Shown here: in pieces, positions 1-6,733 of the stretch
Layout: the number at the start of each line of letters is the position of its first letter
Position numbering within the stretch: the stretch's first letter is position 1
Assembly: GCA_012514775.1 (NCBI GenBank)
Contig: JAAYZQ010000628.1
Location: 1 to 8,930, forward strand
DNA from: Anaerolineaceae bacterium
GTDB lineage: Bacteria; Chloroflexota; Anaerolineae; JAAYZQ01
Length of the DNA: 8,930 bases
Reading direction: 5' to 3'
Program-made: the position numbers and the translations under genes
Notes under the pieces: model-generated
Database searches by the model: none
Seen by the model: the letters and a program-made list of their open reading frames with translations, nothing else
What the model was told of the DNA's origin: nothing

Positions 1-1
1 C

Positions 2-778
2 ATGAGCCGGCCCCGCGTCCTCGTTTTGCACGCCACGGGCACCAACCGCGACCGGGAGGCGGCCTGGGCGGTGAGCGCGGCCGGCGGCGACGCCGAGATC
101 GTGCACGTCAACGCCCTGCGGGCCAACCCCGGGCGCCTGCACGCTGCTCAAATGCTCATCCTGCCCGGCGGCTTTTCCTACGGCGATAGCCTGGGCGCCG
201 GCCGCCTGTGGGCCATCGACCTGCGCTGGCTTTTTCACGATGCCCTGGCGCGGTTCATCGAGGCGGGCAAGCCCGTCCTCGGCATTTGCAACGGCTTCCA
301 GGCCCTCGTCAAGAGCGGATGGCTGCCCGGCCCGCCCGGCGACGGCGCCCGCGCCACCCTGACGCGCAACGCGTCGAACCGCTTCGAGTGTCGCTGGGTG
401 TCGCTCCGGCCCACGCCCGGCAGCCCCTGCGTCTTTACCCGCGACCTGGAGGAGAGCATCTACTGCCCCGTGGCCCACGGTGAGGGGCGCTTTGTGCCGG
501 CCGACGGCGCCGCCTTGCAGCGGCTGGTGGCCGGCAGGCAGGTGGCCCTGACCTACGTCGATGGGCACGGCCGGCCCGCGTCCTATCCCCACAATCCCAA
601 CGGCTCGGTGGCGGGCATTGCCGGCATCTGCAACGAGAAGGGCAACGTCCTGGGCCTGATGCCCCACCCCGAAGACCACGTCCACCCAACGCAACACCCG
701 TCTTGGACCCGAGGCCGGGGCGGCGGCCTGGGCCTGCCTCTCTTCCGGCGGGGCATCGACTATGCGCGGCAGTGCTAG
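2..778 (+). CDS. purQ: Phosphoribosylformylglycinamidine synthase, glutaminase subunit PurQ
   Basis: This is the class I glutamine amidotransferase subunit of FGAM synthase. It hydrolyses glutamine and passes ammonia to PurL, which converts FGAR to FGAM in the cytosol. Visible motifs are PGGFSYGD at residues 55-62 (oxyanion region), the nucleophile Cys96 in GICNGFQ, and His222 and Glu224 in MPHPED, which complete the Cys-His-Glu triad. At 258 residues it is longer than the Bacillus-type PurQ (about 227) and resembles the longer form with a C-terminal HPTQHPSWTR-type tail. The ATG at position 2 fits the usual PurQ N-terminus, a short lead into the first beta strand. That start reads ATGA, so an upstream gene could end in the overlapping TGA at 3-5; purL would be the natural candidate, but it is outside the window. 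purC follows after 25 bp. Identity is very secure; the start is likely. Confidence 0.95.
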   Translation: MSRPRVLVLHATGTNRDREAAWAVSAAGGDAEIVHVNALRANPGRLHAAQMLILPGGFSYGDSLGAGRLWAIDLRWLFHDALARFIEAGKPVLGICNGFQALVKSGWLPGPPGDGARATLTRNASNRFECRWVSLRPTPGSPCVFTRDLEESIYCPVAHGEGRFVPADGAALQRLVAGRQVALTYVDGHGRPASYPHNPNGSVAGIAGICNEKGNVLGLMPHPEDHVHPTQHPSWTRGRGGGLGLPLFRRGIDYARQC

Positions 779-788
779 GAGCGGGAAA

Positions 789-794
789 GAGGAG
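789..794 (+). promoter_or_regulatory. Ribosome binding site of purC
   Basis: GAGGAG lies 6 bases before GTG 801 and 9 bases before ATG 804. It lies downstream of the in-frame ATG at 762, which is inside purQ and has no such site, so the downstream starts are preferred. It does not by itself separate GTG 801 from ATG 804. Confidence 0.6.
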
Positions 795-803
795 CGCACC
801 GTG

Positions 804-1778
804 ATGGATGAGATGGATCGAGAGACGTGGCAGGAGTACGTCCCCCTGGCCCTGGCGGGCCTCGAGCTGGCGTGGCCCCACGAGCGGACGCGGGGCAAGG
901 TGCGCGAGATGTTCGCGCTGCCCGGCGGCCGGCGCCTCATTGTCACCACCGACCGGCTGTCGGCCTTTGACAGGGTGCTGGCCGCCGTGCCGTTCAAGGG
1001 CCAGGTGCTCAACCAGCTCAGCGCCTTCTGGTTCGAGGGCACCGCCGGGCTGATGCCCAACCACCTCCTGGCCGTGCCCGACCCCAACGTCAGCCTGGTC
1101 CGCGACTGCACGCCGCTGCCCATCGAGGTCATCGTGCGCGGTTATATCAGCGGCACCACCCACACGTCCCTCTGGTATCGCTACTCCCTGGGCGAGCGGC
1201 GCGTCTACGGCTACGATCTGCCCGACGGCCTGACCAAGAACCAGCAGCTCCCGGCCCCCATCATCACCCCCACCACCAAGGCGCGCGCCGGCGAGCACGA
1301 CGAGCGCATCGACTGCTCCGAGGTCGTGTCCCGCGGCCTCCTCGACGCCCCAACCTGGGAGCGCGTCCAGGCGGCGGCCCTGGCCCTGTTCCGCCACGGC
1401 CAGGAAGTGGCGCGCCGCGGCGGCCTCATCCTGGTCGATACCAAGTACGAGTTCGGCCGCGATGCCGGCGGCGATCTGGTGCTCATCGACGAGGTTCACA
1501 CGCCCGACAGCAGCCGCTTCTGGGTGGCCGCCAGCTACGAGGAGCGCCTGGCCGCCGGGCTGGAGCCCGAGAACCTGGACAAGGAGTTCGTCCGCCTGTG
1601 GTACGCCGAGCAGGGCTACCGCGGCGACGGCGAGCCACCCGCTCTCCCACCCGAGCTTCTCGCCCGCCTGGCCAAGCGCTACGTGAGGCTCTACGAAATG
1701 CTGACGGGCCGGGCATTTGTGCCCGCGCCCTATCCCGCCGAGCCGCGCATCGCCGCCGCGCTGCGAGGCTACCTGTAG
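804..1778 (+). CDS. purC: Phosphoribosylaminoimidazole-succinocarboxamide synthase (SAICAR synthetase) PurC
   Basis: PurC joins CAIR and aspartate, with ATP hydrolysis, to give SAICAR. From ATG 804 it is 324 residues, matching the longer, yeast Ade1-like form of about 300 residues rather than the 237-residue E. coli form. Visible family motifs are GKVREMF at 31-37 (nucleotide-binding loop), TDRLSAFD at 49-56, EVIVRGYISGT from residue 108 (substrate pocket), DTKYEFG at 212-218 and IDEVHTPDSSRFW at 228-240 (metal and nucleotide binding), followed by LDKEFVRLW. An in-frame ATG at 762 would overlap purQ by 17 bp and add 14 unconserved residues, so I prefer 804; GTG 801 is nearly equal. purE follows after 15 bp. 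No disruption is visible. Confidence 0.95.
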   Translation: MDEMDRETWQEYVPLALAGLELAWPHERTRGKVREMFALPGGRRLIVTTDRLSAFDRVLAAVPFKGQVLNQLSAFWFEGTAGLMPNHLLAVPDPNVSLVRDCTPLPIEVIVRGYISGTTHTSLWYRYSLGERRVYGYDLPDGLTKNQQLPAPIITPTTKARAGEHDERIDCSEVVSRGLLDAPTWERVQAAALALFRHGQEVARRGGLILVDTKYEFGRDAGGDLVLIDEVHTPDSSRFWVAASYEERLAAGLEPENLDKEFVRLWYAEQGYRGDGEPPALPPELLARLAKRYVRLYEMLTGRAFVPAPYPAEPRIAAALRGYL

Positions 1779-1793
1779 ACACGGGAGGGTTCG

Positions 1794-2270
1794 ATGCTGG
1801 CAGTAATTATCATGGGATCGCCCGGCGACGAGCCGGTGGCCCGGCGCGCCTCCGCCGTCCTGGACGAGTTCGGCATCCCGTGGGAGATGCGCGTCGCCTC
1901 GGCCCACAAGACGCCCGGCCACGTCCTGGCCATGCTGGAAGCGTACGAAGCGGACCCGCGCCCCAAGGTCTATGTTACCATTGCCGGGCGGAGCAACGCC
2001 CTCAGCGGCCTGGTGGACGCCCAGGTGGCCGCCCCGGTCATTGCCTGCCCGCCCTACTCCGAGGCCTTTGCCGGCGGCGACGTCCTGTCGTCACTGCGCG
2101 TGCCCTCCGGCGTCGCGCCCGCCGTCGTCCTGGAGCCGGAGGCCGCCGGCCTCCTCGCCGCCAAGATGCTCAGCCTGGCCGTGCCGTCCTTGCGCCGGGG
2201 GCTGGTCGCCGCCCGCGACACCCAGCGCCGCCGGCTGTTGGACGCCGACGCCGCCCTGCACGGCGCCTAG
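1794..2270 (+). CDS. purE: Phosphoribosylaminoimidazole carboxylase PurE, probable class II (direct CO2-using)
   Basis: This is a small 158-residue AIR carboxylase that forms CAIR. GSPGDEP at 8-14 and SAHKTP at 36-41 are the PurE phosphate and active-site loops. The centre is not the class I pattern (AGGAAHLPGM, N5-CAIR mutase). It reads AGRSN at 64-68, then CPP at 85-87, then DVLSSLRVPSG to residue 106 and VLEPEAAGLLAAKML. This closely parallels the PurE half of animal PAICS (AGRSNGLGP, SCPP, DVWSSLRLPSG, VLSPE) and class II bacterial enzymes such as that of Treponema denticola. Family knowledge says class II enzymes carboxylate AIR with CO2 and need no PurK, which fits the lack of purK here. 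The start has GGAGG at 1784-1788, spaced 5 bases. PurE identity is secure; class II is a motif-based inference. Confidence 0.93.
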   Translation: MLAVIIMGSPGDEPVARRASAVLDEFGIPWEMRVASAHKTPGHVLAMLEAYEADPRPKVYVTIAGRSNALSGLVDAQVAAPVIACPPYSEAFAGGDVLSSLRVPSGVAPAVVLEPEAAGLLAAKMLSLAVPSLRRGLVAARDTQRRRLLDADAALHGA

Positions 2271-2295
2271 CGCGTGGAAGGGTTGGTGAGCCAAG

Positions 2296-3720
2296 ATGCA
2301 CGATAAGCCCCAGGAAGCATGTGGAATCTGTGGCATCTATGCCCCGGGCAACCAGGTAGCCCGCCTGGCCTTTTTCGCCCTCTATGCCCTCCAGCATCGA
2401 GGCCAGGAGAGCGCCGGCATCGCCACGTCCGACGGGCGCGTGGCCCACATTCACAAGGGACAGGGGCTCGTCTCCCTGGTGTTCAACGAGGAGAACCTGC
2501 ATCACCTGAAGGGGCACCTGGCCATCGGCCACAACCGCTACTCTACCACGGGCGCGTCGCAGCTGCGCAACGCGCAGCCCTATCTCATCGAGACCGCCCT
2601 GGGCCCGCTGGGCATCGCCCACAACGGCAACCTGACCAACGCGCCGGCCCTGCGCCGGGAGCTCCTCGACCACGGCGTCGGCCTCGTCTCCTCGTCCGAT
2701 AGTGAGGTCATCACCCAGATGCTCGCCGGCGCGCCGGGCCGAACCTGGGAGGAGCGCATTGCCGCCTTCATGGCCCAGGCCCAGGGGGCCTATTCCCTCA
2801 CCATCCTCACGCGCCATGCCGTCTATGCCGTGCGCGACCCGTGGGGCTTTCGTCCCCTGTGCCTCGGCCGGCTCGACGACGGCACCGACGGCCGCGTCGT
2901 CGCCTCCGAGTCGTGCGCCCTGGCGACCATCGGCGCCACGTTCGAGCGCGAGCTCGCCCCGGGCGAGATCGTGCGCCTCGACGAGGATGGCGTCGCGACG
3001 TGGCAGGGCGCGCCCGCCAACACGCCCGCCCTGTGCGTCTTCGAGTACATCTATTTCGCCCGCCCCGACTCGCTCCTGGAGGGCCGTTCCGTTCACCGCG
3101 TGCGCCGCCACCAGGGCGAGCGGCTGGCCCAGGAGCACCCGGTGGATGCCGACATGGTCATCGCCATCCCCGACTCGGCCATCGCCCACGCCATCGGCTA
3201 TGCCCACGAGAGCCGCATCCCCTTTGGCGAGGGGCTCATCAAGAACCGCTACATCGGCCGCACCTTTATCCAGCCCGACGACCGGCTGCGCCGCCTGGGC
3301 GTGGCCCTGAAGTTCAACCCCCTGCCCGATTCGCTCCACGGCAAGCGCATCGTCGTCGTCGACGATTCCATCGTCCGCGGTACCACCTCGGGGCCCCTCG
3401 TCGGCCTCTTGCGCCAGGCCGGCGCGGCGGAGGTTCACCTGCGCGTCGCCTCGCCGCCCATCCGGCACCCCTGCTTCATGGGCGTGGACATGGCCACGCG
3501 CGAGGAGCTCATCGCCCACCGCATGACCGTGGACGAGATCGCTCAACACGTGGGCGTCGACAGCCTCGGCTACCTGTCGCTGGAGGGACTCCTCGACGTG
3601 GTGGGCCGCGGCAACGGGCAGCATTGCCAGGCCTGTTTCACCGGCGACTATCCCGTGCCGGCTTTGGCGTGCACGGGCAAGGAGATGTTCGAGGGAAAGG
3701 GGTTAGCACCGTGCGCGTAA
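2296..3720 (+). CDS. purF: Amidophosphoribosyltransferase PurF, [4Fe-4S] type with propeptide
   Basis: PurF catalyses the committed step, PRPP plus glutamine to 5-phosphoribosylamine. The N-terminal Ntn-hydrolase glutaminase begins at Cys9 (CGICGIY) after an eight-residue leader, which is expected to be cleaved autocatalytically to expose the cysteine. RYSTTG at 81-86 and AHNGNL from 108 are glutaminase motifs. The C-terminal phosphoribosyltransferase domain carries the PRPP loop VVVDDSIVRGTTSG starting at residue 353. Cysteines at 247 (CVFEYIYFARPDS), 393 (HPCFMG), 444 and 447 (CQAC) match the four iron-sulfur ligands of the Bacillus subtilis enzyme, and the 474-residue length is close to its 476. 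E. coli PurF lacks both leader and cluster. The ATG is preceded by GGTGAG at 2285-2290. The stop lies inside the start of the purD-purM gene. Feedback control by purine nucleotides is expected from the family, not seen here. Confidence 0.96.
   Translation: MHDKPQEACGICGIYAPGNQVARLAFFALYALQHRGQESAGIATSDGRVAHIHKGQGLVSLVFNEENLHHLKGHLAIGHNRYSTTGASQLRNAQPYLIETALGPLGIAHNGNLTNAPALRRELLDHGVGLVSSSDSEVITQMLAGAPGRTWEERIAAFMAQAQGAYSLTILTRHAVYAVRDPWGFRPLCLGRLDDGTDGRVVASESCALATIGATFERELAPGEIVRLDEDGVATWQGAPANTPALCVFEYIYFARPDSLLEGRSVHRVRRHQGERLAQEHPVDADMVIAIPDSAIAHAIGYAHESRIPFGEGLIKNRYIGRTFIQPDDRLRRLGVALKFNPLPDSLHGKRIVVVDDSIVRGTTSGPLVGLLRQAGAAEVHLRVASPPIRHPCFMGVDMATREELIAHRMTVDEIAQHVGVDSLGYLSLEGLLDVVGRGNGQHCQACFTGDYPVPALACTGKEMFEGKGLAPCA
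3696..3702 (+). promoter_or_regulatory. Ribosome binding site of purD-purM, inside purF
   Basis: AAAGGGG lies 8 bases before GTG 3711, within the last codons of purF. It supports GTG 3711 over the in-frame ATG 3720, as does the protein, since only the former gives the canonical MRVMVVGSGGREHALAW opening. Confidence 0.6.
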
Positions 3721-6026
3721 TGGTGGTTGGTTCGGGAGGGCGAGAGCACGCCCTGGCCTGGGCGCTGTCCCGGTCGCCCCGGGTGGAGGCGCTCTTCCTG
3801 GCGCCGGGCAACGGTAGCACCCGGGCCCTGGCGACGAACGTGCCCGTCGACGCCGGCGACGTGGCGGGCCTCGTGGCGGTTGCCCGCCGCGAGCGCATCG
3901 ACCTGACGGTGGTGGGGCCCGAGGCGCCGCTGGTGACCGGCCTGGTCGACGCGCTGCACGCCGCCGGGCTGCGGGCCTTTGGGCCGGTGGCGGCCGCCGC
4001 CCGCCTGGAGGGCTCCAAGGCCTTTGCCAAGCGGTTCATGATCGAGGAAGGCATCCCCACGGGCGTGGGGGCCATCTTTGACGACCACGACGCGGCCCGC
4101 GCCTACCTGGCCCGGCACCCCGAGCCCCTCGTCGTCAAGGCGAGCGGCCTGGCGGCCGGCAAGGGCGTCATGGTCTGCGCCACGCGCGACGAGGCGGAAG
4201 AAGCGCTCCACCACATCATGGTCGAGCGCGCCTTTGGCGACGCCGGCGACGAGGTCCTCGTGGAAGAATGCCTGGCCGGCGAAGAGGCGTCGCTCCTGGC
4301 CTTCAGCGACGGGCGCACCGTCGTGCCGATGCTCCCCGCCCGCGACTACAAGCGGGCCGGCGAGGGCGACAGGGGGCCCAACACCGGCGGCATGGGCTGC
4401 TACGCGCCGTCGCCCCACCTCCCCCCGGCCCTCGTCGACGAGGTGCTGGCGCGGGTCCTGCAGCCCGCCGTCGACGCCATGCGCCGCCGCGGCACGCCCT
4501 ACGTGGGCGTCCTGTACGCCGGCCTGATGCTCACCGATGCCGGGCCCCGCGTCCTGGAGTTCAACTGCCGCTTTGGCGACCCGGAGACGCAGGTGCTCTT
4601 GCCCCTCCTCGAAACCGACCTGGTGGAGGTTCTTCTGGCCTGCGTCGAGGGCCGCCTGCACGCCGTGGACGTCCGCTGGAAGGAGGCCCACGCCGTCACC
4701 GTCGTCATGGCCGCCCGGGGCTATCCCGGCGCCTACGAGCGCGGCCAGGCCATCGCCGGCGTCGACGACGCCGCGACCGTCGAGGGCGCCGTCGTCTTTG
4801 GCGCGGGCACCGCCTCGGTGGATGGCCGGCTTGTGACCAACGGAGGGCGCATCCTGGCCGTAACCGCCGTCGCCCCCGACCACGCGGCCGCCCGCGAGCG
4901 GGCGTACCGCGCCGTCGACCGGATCGACTTTGCCGGGGCCCAGGTCCGGCGGGACATCGGCGCCGGCCTTTCCGTGGCGCCCGCGGCCCCTGCCGGGAAG
5001 GAACCGGCGGCCGGTGCCTACGCCGGCGCCGGCGTCGACATTGACGCCGGCAACCGCGCCGTCGCCCTCATGCGCGACGCGGTGCGCAGCACCCACACGC
5101 CGGCCGTCCTGTCCGACATCGGCCTCTTTGGCGGGCTCTTTGCCCTCCACGACGCGGTGACGACCCGCGACCCGGTGATCGTCGCCTCCACCGACAGCGT
5201 CGGCACCAAGACCATCATCGCCGCGGCCACCGGCCGCTTCGAGGGCATCGGCCAGGACCTGGTGAACCACTGCGCCAACGACGTCCTGGTGCAGGGCGCG
5301 CGGCCCCTCTTTTTCCTCGACTATTTCGCCTCGAGCAGGCTCGACCCCGAGCAGGTGGCGGCCGCTGTCGGCGGCTGCGCTGCGGCCTGCCGCGCCCTGG
5401 GCTGCGCCCTCGTCGGCGGCGAGACCGCCGAGCTGCCCGGCGTCTACCGGCCGGGCGAGTTTGACCTGGTGGGCGCCATCGTCGGCTGGGTGGAGCGCGA
5501 GGCCATCGTCGACGGGCGAGGCGTGCGCCCCGGCCACGTCTGCCTCGGGCTGCCTTCGTCGGGGCTGCACACCAACGGCTATTCCCTCGCCCGCCGGGTC
5601 CTGGGCGGCCTCGGTTGGGACACGGTGCTGCCCGATCTGGGCGAATCGCTGGCCGATTGCCTGCTGCGCCCCCACCGGGCCTACCTGCGCGAGGTCGAGG
5701 CGCTGTGGGACGCCGGGGTGGCCATCGACGCCATGGCCCACATCACCGGGGGCGGGTTCGTGGAAAACCTGCCCCGCGTCCTGCCCGCCGGCGTCGGCGT
5801 CGAGATCGACCGCGCCGCGTGGCAGGTGCCGGCGATCTTTCGCCTCATCCGGCGCCTGGGCCGCGTGAGCGACGGCGAGATGTTCCGCGTGTTCAACATG
5901 GGCATCGGCATGGTCCTTATCCTGCCGCCCGACCAGGCGCACCGGGCCCTGGCGGTTCTGCCCGAGGCCATGGTCGTCGGCCGGGCCATGGGCTGGGATG
6001 GCCATGGGTCGCGGGTTCGCATCTAG
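3711..6026 (+). CDS. purD-purM: Fused GAR synthetase (PurD) and AIR synthetase (PurM)
   Basis: This is one 771-residue ORF with two complete enzymes. Residues 1 to about 418 are PurD, an ATP-grasp ligase joining phosphoribosylamine and glycine to GAR. Its motifs are GSGGREHALAW at 7-17, GSKAFAK from 101, VVKASGLAAGKGV at 141-153, RGPNTGGMG at 221-229, and LEFNCRFGDPETQ at 282-294 with the presumed metal ligands Glu283 and Asn285; it ends in the usual RRDIG. About 18 residues of Ala, Pro and Gly form a linker. Residues 437-771 are PurM, which closes FGAM to AIR: AGVDIDAGN, TDSVGTK at 494-500, HCANDVLVQGARPLFFLDYFA, GGETAELPG at 569-577, and HITGGGFVENLPR. The lengths match stand-alone PurD (about 430) and PurM (about 345). 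The linker holds no stop and only one in-frame GTG (4974), without a ribosome binding site. The gene starts 10 bp inside purF, suggesting translational coupling. Ser496 replaces the usual Gly in TDGVGTK. Confidence 0.95.
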   Translation: MRVMVVGSGGREHALAWALSRSPRVEALFLAPGNGSTRALATNVPVDAGDVAGLVAVARRERIDLTVVGPEAPLVTGLVDALHAAGLRAFGPVAAAARLEGSKAFAKRFMIEEGIPTGVGAIFDDHDAARAYLARHPEPLVVKASGLAAGKGVMVCATRDEAEEALHHIMVERAFGDAGDEVLVEECLAGEEASLLAFSDGRTVVPMLPARDYKRAGEGDRGPNTGGMGCYAPSPHLPPALVDEVLARVLQPAVDAMRRRGTPYVGVLYAGLMLTDAGPRVLEFNCRFGDPETQVLLPLLETDLVEVLLACVEGRLHAVDVRWKEAHAVTVVMAARGYPGAYERGQAIAGVDDAATVEGAVVFGAGTASVDGRLVTNGGRILAVTAVAPDHAAARERAYRAVDRIDFAGAQVRRDIGAGLSVAPAAPAGKEPAAGAYAGAGVDIDAGNRAVALMRDAVRSTHTPAVLSDIGLFGGLFALHDAVTTRDPVIVASTDSVGTKTIIAAATGRFEGIGQDLVNHCANDVLVQGARPLFFLDYFASSRLDPEQVAAAVGGCAAACRALGCALVGGETAELPGVYRPGEFDLVGAIVGWVEREAIVDGRGVRPGHVCLGLPSSGLHTNGYSLARRVLGGLGWDTVLPDLGESLADCLLRPHRAYLREVEALWDAGVAIDAMAHITGGGFVENLPRVLPAGVGVEIDRAAWQVPAIFRLIRRLGRVSDGEMFRVFNMGIGMVLILPPDQAHRALAVLPEAMVVGRAMGWDGHGSRVRI

Positions 6027-6059
6027 CGCGGTGGGACGGCTCGTGGCAAGGCGCCCCGT

Positions 6060-6064
6060 GGAGG
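6060..6064 (+). promoter_or_regulatory. Ribosome binding site of purN
   Basis: GGAGG lies 7 bases before ATG 6072. It is among the best Shine-Dalgarno matches in the window and indicates that purN is translated independently of purD-purM, although the two are in the same frame. Confidence 0.7.
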
Positions 6065-6071
6065 ACGGACG

Positions 6072-6701
6072 ATGACGCGCATCGCGATCCTGGTTTCCGG
6101 CTTTGGCTCCAACCAGCAGGCCATCCTCGACGCCGTCGAGGCGGGAGGCCTGCCCGGCGTCGAGGTGGCCCTCGTCGTCTCGAACCGCAGAAACGCCCGC
6201 GGCATCGACCGCGCCATCCACCACGGCGTGCCCGTAGTCTATTTTCCGCTGGCGCCCTACACCCGGGCCGGGCAGTCACGCGACGCCTACGACGCCCGCC
6301 TGGCGCGCATCCTGCAGGCCTTCGAGGTCCAATGGGTGGTCCTGGCCGGCTGGATGCACGTCCTGGGCGCCGCGTTCCTGGACCACTTTCCGGCCCGCGT
6401 CGTCAACCTCCACCCGGCGCTGCCCGGGACCTTTCCCGGCACCCACGCCATCCGGCGCGCCTACGACGCCTACCGCCGCGGCGAGATCGAGGGCACCGGC
6501 GTGATGGTGCACCTGGTGCCCGACCCGGCCGTGGACGCCGGCCCCGTCGTCGCCCAGAGGGCGGTGCCCATCCAGCCCGGCGACACCGTCGACGACCTGG
6601 AGGCGCGCATCCACGCCGTGGAGCACGAGCTGCTGGTGGCGGCGCTCCACGACCTGCTGTGCGGCGTTTCGGCCGGCGATGGCGGGCCGGCCGGAGCATA
6701 A
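6072..6701 (+). CDS. purN: Phosphoribosylglycinamide formyltransferase PurN (10-formyltetrahydrofolate-dependent)
   Basis: PurN transfers the formyl group of 10-formyl-tetrahydrofolate to GAR, giving FGAR. The 209 residues match the family (E. coli 212). SGFGSN at 9-14 is the phosphate-binding loop. The catalytic triad is visible as Asn112 and His114 in VVNLHPALPG and Asp155 in VDAGPVV, equivalent to Asn106, His108 and Asp144 of E. coli. GTGVMVHLVPD lies between them, as expected. The folate-binding strand reads VVLAGWMHVLG where LAGFMRIL is usual. The last dozen residues are Gly/Ala-rich and probably disordered. The gene lies 45 bp after purD-purM in the same frame, with one intervening TAG and no other stop. 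The IMP cyclohydrolase gene follows after 32 bp. Confidence 0.95.
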   Translation: MTRIAILVSGFGSNQQAILDAVEAGGLPGVEVALVVSNRRNARGIDRAIHHGVPVVYFPLAPYTRAGQSRDAYDARLARILQAFEVQWVVLAGWMHVLGAAFLDHFPARVVNLHPALPGTFPGTHAIRRAYDAYRRGEIEGTGVMVHLVPDPAVDAGPVVAQRAVPIQPGDTVDDLEARIHAVEHELLVAALHDLLCGVSAGDGGPAGA

Positions 6702-6733
6702 TCACCTGAGCATAGGGAAACGAGGGTAAGCTT

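Noticed and set aside
435..1922. Long open frame on the - strand across purQ and purC
   Set aside because: It is a shadow ORF typical of GC-rich genes: low-complexity Gly, Ala, Arg and His with no recognisable motif, overlying two certain genes.
2841..3710. Long upstream extension of the purD-purM reading frame across purF
   Set aside because: The extension is Arg/Pro/Gly-rich shadow sequence from another frame of purF. The PurD N-terminus begins exactly at GTG 3711 with a ribosome binding site.
4974..5018. Separate PurM start in the linker (GTG 4974)
   Set aside because: No Shine-Dalgarno precedes it, and the frame is continuous from PurD. The GGGAAGGA at 4995-5002 is not followed by an in-frame start codon at usable spacing.
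3648..6224. 858-codon open frame on the - strand opposite purD-purM
   Set aside because: Length alone is not evidence at this GC content. The translation is repetitive Gly/Ala/Val/Asp/His with no family motifs, and the + strand proteins are unambiguous.
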